Counted from the first letter of the stretch, positions 25,293-35,723 are shown. The stretch: 64,000 bases of DNA from Spirochaetaceae bacterium (GCA_025358255.1 JANYKC010000034.1:1-64000), one strand, 5' to 3'. Notes: a model not told the origin generated them from the letters alone. Numbers and translations are program-made.

Positions 25293-25369
25293 GTGGCCGT
25301 GCTCATCGCCGCCGTCGGCGTCCGGATGCTTTAAGCCGGCGGCCAGGGACTGGACCTTGAGCCAGGGAA

Positions 25370-25790
25370 CGCGCCGGAGCCGACCGGGGCCTTCTTCTGG
25401 GCGCCGCACTTTGTCATAATTGGCAAATTCGGTTTCGAGCTCGACACCATCGCCATCGCCTTCGCCTCCGCGCAGTTCCTCGTCTGCGGCGCCCTCAACC
25501 TGGGCCTGGGGCTCGTCCTCGAGCCGGCCTCCGCGCCGCTCCGCGCCGCTCCGCGGCCCCGTCGGCGCGGCCTTGCTTTTCCGCGCCGTCGTCTCGATGG
25601 GCATCGGCTATACGATCCAGGTCCGGGGCCAGAAATGGACCCCGGCCACTGACGCCGCCCTCATCCTGGGCCTCGAGGCGGTGTTCGCCGCCGCGGCTGG
25701 CTGGCTGGCGCTTGGCCAGAGTCTGGGCATCGTGAGGATAGCGGGTTGCCTGGCGATACTCGCGGGGGTGGCGTGGCCCAGCTCAAGGGC
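25370..25790 (+). pseudogene. Remnant of an EamA/DMT-family transporter
   Basis: Two frames carry typical drug/metabolite transporter text. One has AFFWAPHFVIIGKFG (about 25394-25437) and QFLVCGALNL; after a frameshift near 25540 another has SMGIGYTIQVRGQKWTP and AALILGLEAVFAAAAGW (about 25596-25705), ending ILAGV. The middle is largely missing compared with the normal ten-helix protein of about 300 residues, and no start is present. The 3' end overlaps the end of argH by a few bases. Clear pseudogene. Confidence 0.75.
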
Positions 25791-27213
25791 CTGCGGCCTG
25801 GGCCGCGGCGAAGGCCTTGAGGCGGGCGATCTCGCCGGCCGTGGCCGCGCTTCCCGGGGAACCGATGCCCTGACGCCTCTGCACGCAGGCATCCAGGGAG
25901 AGCCAGGGAACAAGCTCGGCAAGCGGGACATTCGCCCAGGCTGGATGGAGCGCGGCGAGGCCCGCCTGCCCAAGACCCGCGATGACCCCCGCGATGGAGG
26001 GACAGCGGCCGTAGCCGCGCACGCCCGTGTAGGCCTCCACAAGGGCCTTGGCCGCGGCATAGGCGGTCCTGAAGGGCGTGTTTCGCAGGACGAGGAACTC
26101 CGCGGCGTCCGCGGCCCAGAGGCAGCCTTCCTCGGCGGCGGCCCGCATCCTGCCGGCCTGGGGTTCCAGGGCGGAGACAAGGACGGTAAAGGCCTCTAGG
26201 CAGGCCCTGGCGTTGTCGGCCGCGTCGAAGACGGCGTGCTTGTCCTCCTGGAGGTCGCGGTCATAGGCCAGGGGAAGGCCTTTCTGCATGACGAGGAGGT
26301 TCACGAGGTCGCCGTAGGCCCTTCCCGCCTTGCCGCGGATGAGCTCGGCCGGGTCGGGATTGCGCTTCTGGGGCATGACGCTCGACCCGGTGGAGGCCTT
26401 GGGCGAGAGCTTCACGAAACCGAATTCCGCGCTCGCCCATAGGGTGACCTCCTCGCAGTAGCGGGAGAGGTGCATGAGGAGGATGGCGCAGCCGGAGGCG
26501 AACTCGACGCAGGCGTCGCGGTCGGCCACGGCGTCGATGCTGTTGCGGCTCGGCCGGGAAAAGCCGAGGGCTGCCGCGACCGCCTCGCGGTCCAGGGGGA
26601 GGCCCGAGCCGGCCAGGGCGCAGGCGCCCAGGGGGCACTCGTCTGCCCTGGCGGCCGCGTCCACAAAGCGGCCGTGGTCACGCTCGAGTGCGACAGCCCA
26701 GGCCAGGAGATGGTGGCCGAAGGTGATGGCCTGGGCGCGCTGGAGGTGGGTATAGCCGGGAAGGATGAGGTCCTTGTTGGCTTCCGCCATGGCTAGCACG
26801 GCACACAGCGCGTCGAGGAGGGCCTTTCGCAGGCCGCGGGAAGCCTCGGCGAGCCAGAGCCTCATGTCCAGGGCCACCTGGTCGTTGCGGCTCCGCCCCG
26901 CGTGGAGGGAGAGGCCCGGGTCGCCGAGCCGGGAGCTGAGCTCGGCCTCGACAAAGGAATGGACATCCTCCGCCTCGGGCGGGACGACGAGGCTGCCCGC
27001 GCGCGCCTCCTCGATCAGCGCGCATAGGCCCGTCTCCAGCGCGGCAGCGGTCTCCTTCGTGATGATGCCCTGGCGGCCGAGCATCGCCGCGTGGGCGCGG
27101 GAACCCGCCAGGTCCTGGGGGAGGAGGCGTGCATCGATCCCTATCGAGGACATGAAGGCGTCGAGGCCGGGATCGAGGGCGCCCGTGACCTTGGTTTCCC
27201 AGATTTTCTTCAT
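25783..27213 (-). CDS. argH: Argininosuccinate lyase
   Basis: Last step of arginine synthesis: argininosuccinate to arginine and fumarate; cytoplasmic homotetramer of the fumarase/aspartase superfamily. Length 476 residues is normal. The superfamily signature GSSVMPQKRNPD lies near 278, with the catalytic Ser loop, and 'HAGRSRNDQVALDMRL' near 104-119 and 'GYTHLQRAQ' near 154 are lyase hallmarks. It starts ten bases after the argG stop. argB, argC, argJ and argF are not in this window. Confidence 0.95.
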   Translation of the reverse strand: MKKIWETKVTGALDPGLDAFMSSIGIDARLLPQDLAGSRAHAAMLGRQGIITKETAAALETGLCALIEEARAGSLVVPPEAEDVHSFVEAELSSRLGDPGLSLHAGRSRNDQVALDMRLWLAEASRGLRKALLDALCAVLAMAEANKDLILPGYTHLQRAQAITFGHHLLAWAVALERDHGRFVDAAARADECPLGACALAGSGLPLDREAVAAALGFSRPSRNSIDAVADRDACVEFASGCAILLMHLSRYCEEVTLWASAEFGFVKLSPKASTGSSVMPQKRNPDPAELIRGKAGRAYGDLVNLLVMQKGLPLAYDRDLQEDKHAVFDAADNARACLEAFTVLVSALEPQAGRMRAAAEEGCLWAADAAEFLVLRNTPFRTAYAAAKALVEAYTGVRGYGRCPSIAGVIAGLGQAGLAALHPAWANVPLAELVPWLSLDACVQRRQGIGSPGSAATAGEIARLKAFAAAQAAGP

Positions 27214-27223
27214 AGTTGCTTTT

Positions 27224-28480
<1,257 letters not shown>

Positions 28481-28911
28481 GGAATGCTCCTTTTGCATAG
28501 TGTCACGAACCTTTGGGGTGTGCGCCGGTCCCGAAAACTGTGGTGGGGGGGTGTATCAGCGACGACGGAGGCGACGCAGGCGTCGAACGGCGGGGGAGGA
28601 GGGGGCTGTCACGGAAAAGGGCATCATGATCGGGCTCCTCGAGATCTGGGCGGTTCTTCCCAAAGCTTCATTACATATATCCGACTGCATCGAGGCAGTC
28701 AAGTATATTTATGCAATAAAACCGAATATATATGCATAAAGACGCATGATTTTGGGTTCCGCTCAAAAATAACCAGCCCTGCCTGCATTCGGGAGAAGGC
28801 CGTGCAGGGTAGGTGGCCGGTCAGGATTGGCATTAAGCTATACGCAAGACGAGGGACCGACGAAGCGGGCATCGGTTCGTCGGCCGCCAGCTCGAGAACC
28901 AAGGAGGGCCT
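28481..28911. other. Intergenic region upstream of argG and the acyltransferase gene
   Basis: This 431-base gap between divergent genes holds no supported gene. It contains a GC-rich half next to argG with a small stem (CGACGC/GCGTCG near 28569-28588) and a markedly AT-rich half (28660-28760) with TATAT-rich words that probably carry the promoters and operators. Confidence 0.5.
28701..28736. promoter_or_regulatory. Two ARG-box-like sites (candidate ArgR operator)
   Basis: GTATATTTATGCA (28703-28715) and CGAATATATATGCAT (28723-28737) resemble the AT-rich half-palindromes bound by ArgR/AhrC repressors and are spaced about two helical turns centre to centre, as in real ARG-box pairs. They lie about 220 bases upstream of argG. 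Matches to the consensus are imperfect and no argR gene is in view. Confidence 0.35.
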
Positions 28912-29610
28912 ATGGCCCTGATGAGGAGATTTACGGTCTGGGCCTGCAAGTTAGGCCTTCGGTTGGTTTTCAAGGTGGACAGCGCGGAGTTCCGCAAGAT
29001 CCAGGGCGAAGGCCCTCTCATCGCCTATACCAACCATACGAGCCTGGTCGAGGCGCCGATGATCTATACCCACCTGAAGCCCAGGGAAAAAGTGACCGGC
29101 CTTGCCAAGGTCGAATTCTGGGACAAGCCCTTCATGGGCTGGCTTTTTGATCTCTGGGAGGTCATGCCCATCCGTCGCGGAGAGGCGGATATGGAAGCCA
29201 TGCGCACATCGATCGACCTGCTCAAGAGGGGCTACATCCTCGGCATCGCCCCCGAGGGAACCAGGAGCGCTTCGGGAAGCCTCATGCGGGCCCAGTCGGG
29301 CATCGCGGTCCTGGCGCTCCATAGCGGCTCCCCGCTCCAGCCGATCGCCAACTGGAGCATCGGGAAGCTATCGGACAACCTTAAAAGGCTCCGCCGGACT
29401 CCCTACCACTTCCGGGTAGGTCCAGCTTTCCGGGTCGATACCCATGGGCAGAAAGTGACGCGCGAAGCCCGCCAGGAGATAGCGGACGCGATCATGTACC
29501 AGCTTGCCAAGGTCCTGCCCGAGGAACTGCGCGGAGATTATGCCGATCTCGAAAAGGCGAGCGGGAAATGGCTTGCATTCACCGATCCAGGCCCTGTCCC
29601 CGCGTTCTGA
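28912..29610 (+). CDS. 1-acyl-glycerol-3-phosphate acyltransferase family protein (PlsC-like)
   Basis: Phospholipid-synthesis type acyltransferase of 232 residues, peripheral to the inner membrane. The catalytic motif usually written NHxxxxD appears as NHTSLVEAP (about 43-51), so the acidic residue is Glu one place where Asp is typical; the second motif is PEGTRSASG (near 115). An N-terminal hydrophobic stretch (about 8-22) may anchor it. AAGGAGG lies four bases before the ATG. It stands alone between argG and the molybdenum hydroxylase. Substrate specificity cannot be read. Confidence 0.88.
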   Translation: MALMRRFTVWACKLGLRLVFKVDSAEFRKIQGEGPLIAYTNHTSLVEAPMIYTHLKPREKVTGLAKVEFWDKPFMGWLFDLWEVMPIRRGEADMEAMRTSIDLLKRGYILGIAPEGTRSASGSLMRAQSGIAVLALHSGSPLQPIANWSIGKLSDNLKRLRRTPYHFRVGPAFRVDTHGQKVTREARQEIADAIMYQLAKVLPEELRGDYADLEKASGKWLAFTDPGPVPAF

Positions 29611-29683
29611 TCCGCTGTCCCCGGACCTCATCGTCCGCGGTTTGCTTCTGGACAATTCGGCGTCGCGGAACTAAAGTCTCCAA

Positions 29684-32467
29684 ATGAGCCAGAGCCCCCC
29701 ACTGCTGCACTTTATCCTGAATGGATCATCCGTCGAGGCGAGGGGCGGCATGAGCCTTCTGTCCTGGCTCCGCGACGTGGCCGGCCTCATGGGTGCCAAG
29801 AATGCCTGCGGCGAAGGTGCCTGCGGTGCCTGCTCGGTCATCGTGGACGGAAAGCTCGTCCGCGCATGCGTCCTTCCCCTGGAGAAGGTCGAGGGCTCCT
29901 CGGTGCTCACGATTGAAGGCATCGCGGCGACCGAGCTGGAAATCTACGCCCGGGCATTCACGGAAGCCGGGGCCGTCCAATGCGGCTTCTGCACACCCGG
30001 GATGATCCTCGCCGCCAAGATCCTCCTGGATCGCGAAAGCGCCCCTGACGAGGCGGCCATCCGGCTTGCCCTCCGCGCCAATATCTGCAGGTGCACCGGC
30101 TATACCAAGATCGTCGAGGCGGTTGGGCTCGCGGCCGCTGGCCGCAGGCAAGCCCTCGCCCGCCTTGCCGGCGGCGCCCGCGGGACGGACGGCGCCATCG
30201 CCGCTCCTGGCCATACCCCTGGCTCCGACGGCATCGGGTCGAGCCTCATCCGGGTCGATGCCTTGCAAAAAGCCAAGGGCAGGGCGGTCTATGTGGATGA
30301 CCTCAAGGCGGATGGCATGCTCCACGGCGCCGTCCTCCGCACAGCCCATCCTCGCGCAAGGCTTCTTTCCCTCGACGTCTCCGCCGCCAAGGCAATGCCC
30401 GGAGTCGCAGCCGTGGCCACCTGGCGGGATATCCCCGGGGCCCGTTTCACCGGTCACATCGCCGCCGATTGGCCGACCCTCCTGGCGGTTGGCGAAGAAA
30501 GCCACTATATAGGGGACGCCATCGCCCTGGTCGCGGCGGAGTCCCGCATGGTCGCCTCCGCGGCGATAGCCGCGATCAAGGCGGAATACGAGATCCTCGA
30601 GCCCGTCGCCTCGCCCAGGGAAGCCCTTGCCGCCGGAGCCCCGCAGGTCCACGAAGGCGGCAATGTCCTCTCCCGGATACGCCTCAAGAGGGGCGATGCC
30701 GAAAGCCGCCTATCCACCTCCGCCTTTGTCGTTACCCAAAGCTTCGAGACACCGTTCACGGATCACGCCTTTCTTGAGCCGGAGAGCGCCCTGGCCTTCC
30801 CCCCTGACAAGGATGGCATCGTCGTGGTGAGGACAGGGGAGCAGAATGTCTACATGGGAAGGAAATATGTGGCGGGTACCCTGGGCATCGGCGAGGATAG
30901 GGTGCGTGTCGCGGCAGCCTATGTGGGAGGAGCCTTTGGCGGCAAGGAAGACCAGTCGGTCCAGCATCATGCGGCCCTCCTGGCCTGGCTTGCGGGGCGG
31001 CCGGTGAAGCTCACCCTCTCGAGGTTCGAGAGCACCCGCGTCCATGTGAAGCGCCATCCCATGTCCATCAGCCTCAGCCTGGGCTGCGACGAGGCAGGCA
31101 AGCTCACCGGACTCAAGGCCAGCATAGTGGCCGATACAGGGGCTTATGCCTCCCTCGGCGTGCCCGTCCTCCAGCGCGCAGTCATCCACATGGGAGGTCC
31201 CTACGATTACCATGACGTGGATATCGAGGGAGTGGCTGTCTTCACGAACAACCCGCCCGCCGGAGCCTTCCGGGGCTTCGGCGTTCCCCAGGTGACCTTT
31301 GCCCTGGAGAGCGCGATGAACCTCCTGGCAGCCAAGCTGGGGATCTCAACCTGGGAGATGCGCTACCGGAACGCCATCCGTCCTGGCAAGGAGCTGCCCA
31401 ACGGACAGCTCGCCGGCCCGGACGCCGCCCTCGAGGAATGCCTCCTGGCCGTCAAGGCGGATTTCGAGAATGCGAAAGGAAAGGTCGGCATAGCCTGCGG
31501 CTTCAAGAACGTGGGTCTGGGAGTCGGTCATCCGGACGTGGGCCGCTGTCGGCTGCGTATCCATTCAGGCGGTGTCGAGGTCCTCACGGGGGCTGCCTGC
31601 ATCGGCCAGGGGCTCCAGACCATTCTCACCCAGATAGCCTCGACCACCCTCGGCCTCGACGCCTCGAGGATCTGCGTGCCCCAACCCGACACCCTCCTCA
31701 CGCCCGATTCGGGCACGACGACAGCCTCGCGCCAGACCCTCATCACGGGCGAGGCATGCAGGCAGGCTTGCCAGTCCGCCGTAGACGCCGCGGCCCTGGG
31801 GGCCGCCGCCTCCCGCGGTGACGTCGCGTCCCGGGGGGACGCCGCATCCCGGGGGGACGTCGCGTCCCGGGGGGACGTCGCGTCCCGGGGTGACGTCGCG
31901 TCCCGGGGGGACGCCGCCTCCCGGGGGGACGCGCTCCTTGCGGCCCTCTGTGGCCGCGAGTTTTTCGCCGAGTACGCCGCGCCGACCGAGGCTTTTGATT
32001 CGGCGGACAAAAACCCGGTGCGCCATGTCGCCTACAGCTATGCATGCCACCTCGTCGAGCTGTCCGCGGACCTGCGCCTGTCCCGCGTGGTGGCTGCCCA
32101 CGATTCAGGCCTCGTCGTGAATCCGCTCGCCTTCCAGGGGCAGGTGGAAGGCGGAGTGGTCATGGGCCTGGGCTATGCCCTCACCGAGGACCTGCCCCTT
32201 GTCGGCTGCGTGCCACCCGCGAAGTTCGCCCGCCTCGGCCTCCTCCGGGCTCCCGATGTTCCCGCCATCCATACCCTGATGGTGCGCAAAAAAGGGAAGG
32301 GAGACGCCATGGATGGCGGTGTCACGGGAGCGGCCTACGGGGCCAAGGGCATAGGCGAGATCAGCACCATCCCCACCGCGGCGGCCGTCGCCGGCGCGTA
32401 TTTCGCCGCGGACGGAGTGCTCAGGCAGGCCCTTCCTTTGGCCGGCACGCCCTACCGGCGAGAGTGA
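29684..32467 (+). CDS. Xanthine dehydrogenase family molybdenum hydroxylase, fused Fe-S and molybdopterin subunits
   Basis: A 927-residue single-chain hydroxylase. The N-terminal part binds two [2Fe-2S] clusters: Cys at about 42, 47, 50 and 62 (CGEGACGAC), and about 100, 103, 135 and 137 (CGFCTPG, CRCTGY). The rest is the molybdopterin-binding part, with GGAFGGKED near 417, PPAGAFRGFG near 527, and GAKGIGE near the end supplying the catalytic Glu. No FAD subunit gene is next to it. An 18-bp tandem repeat adds about 42 residues (ASRGDV/A units) near residues 708-749. The following nucleoside/base ABC importer suggests a purine substrate, which is an inference. Confidence 0.9.
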   Translation: MSQSPPLLHFILNGSSVEARGGMSLLSWLRDVAGLMGAKNACGEGACGACSVIVDGKLVRACVLPLEKVEGSSVLTIEGIAATELEIYARAFTEAGAVQCGFCTPGMILAAKILLDRESAPDEAAIRLALRANICRCTGYTKIVEAVGLAAAGRRQALARLAGGARGTDGAIAAPGHTPGSDGIGSSLIRVDALQKAKGRAVYVDDLKADGMLHGAVLRTAHPRARLLSLDVSAAKAMPGVAAVATWRDIPGARFTGHIAADWPTLLAVGEESHYIGDAIALVAAESRMVASAAIAAIKAEYEILEPVASPREALAAGAPQVHEGGNVLSRIRLKRGDAESRLSTSAFVVTQSFETPFTDHAFLEPESALAFPPDKDGIVVVRTGEQNVYMGRKYVAGTLGIGEDRVRVAAAYVGGAFGGKEDQSVQHHAALLAWLAGRPVKLTLSRFESTRVHVKRHPMSISLSLGCDEAGKLTGLKASIVADTGAYASLGVPVLQRAVIHMGGPYDYHDVDIEGVAVFTNNPPAGAFRGFGVPQVTFALESAMNLLAAKLGISTWEMRYRNAIRPGKELPNGQLAGPDAALEECLLAVKADFENAKGKVGIACGFKNVGLGVGHPDVGRCRLRIHSGGVEVLTGAACIGQGLQTILTQIASTTLGLDASRICVPQPDTLLTPDSGTTTASRQTLITGEACRQACQSAVDAAALGAAASRGDVASRGDAASRGDVASRGDVASRGDVASRGDAASRGDALLAALCGREFFAEYAAPTEAFDSADKNPVRHVAYSYACHLVELSADLRLSRVVAAHDSGLVVNPLAFQGQVEGGVVMGLGYALTEDLPLVGCVPPAKFARLGLLRAPDVPAIHTLMVRKKGKGDAMDGGVTGAAYGAKGIGEISTIPTAAAVAGAYFAADGVLRQALPLAGTPYRRE
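31806..31931. repeat. In-frame 18-bp tandem repeat in the hydroxylase gene
   Basis: Seven copies of an 18-bp unit coding A-S-R-G-D-V or A-S-R-G-D-A, with almost identical DNA (GCGTCCCGGGGGGACGTC type). The array lies in the molybdopterin-binding half between two well-conserved blocks, so it probably forms a surface loop. Near-identity of the copies points to recent expansion. Confidence 0.9.
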
Positions 32468-32473
32468 ACCGGG

Positions 32474-32505
32474 CATGGCCTCGACGCGCCGGCGCGTCGG
32501 CCATG
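32474..32505. terminator. Long hairpin after the hydroxylase gene
   Basis: CATGGCC and CGACGCG pair with CGCGTCG and GGCCATG, giving a stem of about 14 pairs that starts seven bases after the hydroxylase stop codon. There is no T run, so it may be a Rho-assisted or weak terminator that separates the hydroxylase from the importer promoter just downstream. Confidence 0.5.
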
Positions 32506-32525
32506 TCGCGCCCGGCCATTTCGCC

Positions 32526-32553
32526 TTGACATGCCGTGGACAGGCAATATACT
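32526..32553 (+). promoter_or_regulatory. Sigma-70 promoter of the BMP-type ABC importer operon
   Basis: Perfect TTGACA, 16-base spacer, TATACT. It lies 71 bases before the GTG start of the first permease gene. An ATG inside the -35 box would be the longest frame start for that gene but is excluded by this promoter. Confidence 0.8.
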
Positions 32554-32623
32554 TGGAAGGCCCTTGGCCCTGCTTCGAACCGGCTTCCCGCCGGCAGCCA
32601 GCCCCGCACGGAAGGAAGTGAGC

Positions 32624-33751
32624 GTGCCACCCGAGACAGCATCCCCCCTGGACAGGAAACTCGAACGCGGCGGCTTCGATTGGAGCAAGGTGGTTCTGAA
32701 TGGCCTCCTTCCCCTCGCGGGAGTCGTCGTCGCCCTGCTTGTCGGGGCGGTATTCCTCCTCCTCCTCAAGGTCAACCCCCTGACCGCCTATGGCGCCCTG
32801 GTCAATGGGGCAATTGGTACGAAATACGGGTTCATGATGACCCTCGTGAAGGCGACCCCCCTCCTCCTCGTGGGAGCGGGTATCTGCATCGCCTTCCGGG
32901 CCAATGTCATCAACATCGGGGGAGAGGGACAGATCATCGCCGGGGCCATCGCGGGCGCCTGGATACCCCTGGCCTTCAGCTCCTTGCCCGGCTGGGCCCT
33001 GGTCCCCTTCTCCTGCCTGGGCGGCTTCGCGGCGGGTGCCCTCTGGGGCTTCATTCCCGGCATCCTCAAGGCGAGGCTGCGCGTCAATGAGATCCTCTCC
33101 ACGATCATGATGAACGCGATCGCCGTCCAGCTCCTCAACATCGTCCTCCAGGGTGTCCTCATGGATCCCGAGGGCGTGGCCAGGGGAACCTTCCTGGCCC
33201 AGACGGCCCAGCTTCCCCCACAGTCCTGGCTCATCAGGCTGTCGCCGCCGACCCTCCTCCACACGGGAGCCCTCATCGCCCTCGCCATGGCCGTCCTCGT
33301 GTACATCTTCCTCTGGCGGACGACGATCGGTTACAACATACGCGCGGTGGGCCTCAACCCCGACGCGTCGCGCTATTCGGGCATCAGGGTGCCTTTCTAC
33401 GAAGCCCTCTCCCTCACCCTGGCGGGCGGCCTGGCCGGCCTGGCGGGAGTCATCGAGGTCATCGGTGTCCAGCATCGCCTCATGCCCGGCCTCACGAGCG
33501 GCTACGGCTTCACCGGCATCGTGGCGGCCCTCCTGGGCGGCCTCCATCCCCTCGGCCTCATCCCCGCCTCGGTCCTTTTCGGCGGCCTCCTCGTGGGGGC
33601 CGACCGCATGCAGCGCGCGGTCCAGGTCCCCTCCGCCCTCGTGACCGCCATACTCGGCCTCATCGTCCTCTTCGTCTCCGGCGCGGCCATCTGGTCCCGG
33701 CGCTGGGCTGCCAAGCGGCGCATCTCCGCCGCCAGGGGAGGGCAGTCCTGA
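32624..33751 (+). CDS. Nucleoside/base ABC transporter permease 1 (BMP-type system)
   Basis: Inner-membrane permease of the branched-chain/nucleoside class (YufP-like), 375 residues from the GTG at 32624. GAAGG lies eight bases before this GTG, and the promoter excludes the start at 32531. About nine to ten helices are visible; 'FRANVINIGGEGQIIAGAIAG' (about 90-110) and 'RAVGLNPDASRYSGI' (about 240-255) are family hallmarks. It is the first gene of permease-permease-BMP protein-ATPase, all on the plus strand. Confidence 0.92.
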   Translation: MPPETASPLDRKLERGGFDWSKVVLNGLLPLAGVVVALLVGAVFLLLLKVNPLTAYGALVNGAIGTKYGFMMTLVKATPLLLVGAGICIAFRANVINIGGEGQIIAGAIAGAWIPLAFSSLPGWALVPFSCLGGFAAGALWGFIPGILKARLRVNEILSTIMMNAIAVQLLNIVLQGVLMDPEGVARGTFLAQTAQLPPQSWLIRLSPPTLLHTGALIALAMAVLVYIFLWRTTIGYNIRAVGLNPDASRYSGIRVPFYEALSLTLAGGLAGLAGVIEVIGVQHRLMPGLTSGYGFTGIVAALLGGLHPLGLIPASVLFGGLLVGADRMQRAVQVPSALVTAILGLIVLFVSGAAIWSRRWAAKRRISAARGGQS

Positions 33752-33752
33752 C

Positions 33753-34685
33753 ATGAAGAACATATTCTCCCTCAACGTGATCTCCGGGATCCTCAACACC
33801 ATGATCGCGCTGGCCACGCCCTACCTCTACGCGGCCATCGGAGAGGTCTTCGCCCAGACCGCGGGCGTCGTGAACCTCGGCGTGGACGGCATCATGCTCC
33901 TCTCCGCCTTCGCGGCCTTCTATGTGGCCCTCGTCACCGGCAACCTCTGGCTCGGCCTCCTGGCGGCGGCGGTGGTGGGCCTCCTCATGGGCCTCCTCAT
34001 GTCCTTCGTGAGCGTGAGCCTCAAGGCGGAGCAGGGCGTGAGCGGCATCGGCCTCTACATGCTGGGACTGGGCCTCTCGAGCCTCCTGTTCAAGGTGATG
34101 ATCGGCACCGTCAAGACGATCGAGGGTTTCAAGCCCGTGGAGCTTCCCCTCCTCTCGGCCATCCCCTTCCTCGGTCCCATACTCTTCCGCAACAACATCC
34201 TGGTCTACGCGGCCTTCCTCCTCGTGCCGATCGCCTGGTTTGTCCTCGAGAAGACCACCTTCGGCCTCAAGGTCAAGTCGGTGGGGCAGAATCCCGCGGC
34301 GGCCGACTCCCTGGGCATCAACGTTGACCGGATCCGCTACGTGAGCGTCTGCATCGGCGCAGTCCTGGCGGGCCTAGCCGGCGCCTCCCTCTCGATATCG
34401 CTGACCAACCTCTTCCAGGACAACCTCACCGCGGGGATGGGCTTCATCGCCGTCGCCCTCGTCTATTTCGGCGGCTGGAGCCCCGTGGGCGTCCTGGGCG
34501 GCGCCCTCCTCTTCAGCGTGGTGAATTCCTTCCAGCTCTGGATGCAGGTCCTTGGCGTGAACATCCCCTCGGGCGTGGCCGTCATGCTGCCCTATCTCCT
34601 CACCATCGTCGCCCTGTGCGTGACCGTGAACCGCGTCCGCCAGCCGGCGGCCCTCAACAAGCCCTTTGAACGAGGGGAGAGCTAA
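33753..34685 (+). CDS. Nucleoside/base ABC transporter permease 2 (BMP-type system)
   Basis: Second permease (YufQ-like) of 310 residues with eight or nine helices. 'TAGVVNLGVDGIMLLSAFAA' (about 32-51) and 'SVGQNPAAADSLGINV' (about 178-193) are typical of this permease type. It starts one base after the stop of the first permease, so the two are translationally linked and should form the heteromeric channel. Confidence 0.93.
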   Translation: MKNIFSLNVISGILNTMIALATPYLYAAIGEVFAQTAGVVNLGVDGIMLLSAFAAFYVALVTGNLWLGLLAAAVVGLLMGLLMSFVSVSLKAEQGVSGIGLYMLGLGLSSLLFKVMIGTVKTIEGFKPVELPLLSAIPFLGPILFRNNILVYAAFLLVPIAWFVLEKTTFGLKVKSVGQNPAAADSLGINVDRIRYVSVCIGAVLAGLAGASLSISLTNLFQDNLTAGMGFIAVALVYFGGWSPVGVLGGALLFSVVNSFQLWMQVLGVNIPSGVAVMLPYLLTIVALCVTVNRVRQPAALNKPFERGES

Positions 34686-34751
34686 AGCGAAACAGTTTCC
34701 TAAACGCCGTGCCGACGCATGGCGATATCGCCTGGAATTTCCGGAGGCATC

Positions 34752-35723
34752 ATGAAGTCGAGAAGATTGACCGCAATCGCCCTCATCGCAGTCCTGTTCG
34801 CCGCGGCCGCGGTGGCCGCGCCCATCCGCATCGCCGTCATCATGCCGAGCGCCACCACGGACCTGGCCTTCAGCCAGTCCATGTACAGCGCCCTCCTCTC
34901 CGTGCAGAAAGACATGGGCGGCGAGTCCGCCCTCGTCCTCAAGCACACGGACAACATGTTCAACGTGCCCGACGCCGCGGCCGCCATCCGCGACTACGCC
35001 AGCCAGGGCTTCGATGTCGTCATCGCCCATGGATCCCAGTACGGCTCCTCCGTCCAGGAAGTGGCCAAGGACTTCCCCAAGGTGACCTTCGCCTGGGGCA
35101 CCGACGTCAACACCTTCGGCCTGTCCAATGTCTACGCCTACACCGCCGCCGCCGAGCAGGGCGGATTCGTCAACGGCTTCCTCGCCGCCAAGCTCACCAA
35201 GAGCAAAAAAGTCGGCGTGACCGGTCCCGTCAAGGTAGGCGACGCCAAGACCTATGTCGACGGCTTCCTCCAGGGCATCCAGTACGCGGACAAGTCGATC
35301 ACGGTCTCCGAGACCTGGACCGGCTCCTTCTCCGACGTGGCCCTCATGTCCGCGGCCGCCAAGACCCACATCGCCAACGGCGCCGATAGCCTCACCGGTT
35401 CCTCCCAGTCCGTCGTCGGCTCCATCGGGGCGGCCAAGGACAAGGGCGGCATCCTCTGGTTCGGCACCCAGTTCGAGCAGACCAGCCTCGCCCCCGCCCT
35501 CGTCGTCGCGAGCCAGGTCTATGACTGGACGGCCATGCTCAAGGAGATCATCGCCAAGCGCAAGGCCGGCAGCCTCGGTGGGTCGACCTACGTCCTCACC
35601 CTCGCGAACGGCGGCCTCAAGATCGCCTACAACCCCGGCTACGCCCTCCCCGCGGCCATCAAGACCGCCGCCGACGCGACCATCAAATCCATCGCCAACG
35701 GCAGCATCAAGGTCCAGCCATAA
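34752..35723 (+). CDS. BMP family substrate-binding protein
   Basis: Extracytoplasmic binding protein of 323 residues, same family as T. pallidum PnrA/TmpC, which binds purine nucleosides. The signal peptide starts MKSRRL and runs to about Ala 22; there is no lipobox Cys, so it is soluble in the periplasm rather than lipid-anchored. Mature motifs include 'IMPSATTDLAFSQSMYSAL' (about 29-47) and 'VIAHGSQYGSSVQEVAKDF' near 88. CGGAGG lies five bases before the ATG at 34752. A perfect hairpin follows it, before the ATPase gene. Confidence 0.92.
   Translation: MKSRRLTAIALIAVLFAAAAVAAPIRIAVIMPSATTDLAFSQSMYSALLSVQKDMGGESALVLKHTDNMFNVPDAAAAIRDYASQGFDVVIAHGSQYGSSVQEVAKDFPKVTFAWGTDVNTFGLSNVYAYTAAAEQGGFVNGFLAAKLTKSKKVGVTGPVKVGDAKTYVDGFLQGIQYADKSITVSETWTGSFSDVALMSAAAKTHIANGADSLTGSSQSVVGSIGAAKDKGGILWFGTQFEQTSLAPALVVASQVYDWTAMLKEIIAKRKAGSLGGSTYVLTLANGGLKIAYNPGYALPAAIKTAADATIKSIANGSIKVQP

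Noticed and set aside
31806-31931. The ASRGD repeats considered as integrin-binding RGD ligands
   Set aside because: The protein has no signal peptide and is a cytoplasmic-type Fe-S/Mo enzyme; RGD arises from the repeat unit by chance.
32554-32623. Leader of the BMP importer considered as a purine riboswitch
   Set aside because: The leader is only about 65 bases, GC-rich, with small local stems and none of the conserved purine-aptamer loop bases that I could find.
32105-33817. Minus-strand open frame of 570 codons over the importer genes
   Set aside because: Antisense to two clear permease genes and to a consensus promoter; composition is the low-complexity Gly/Asp/Glu type of shadow frames.
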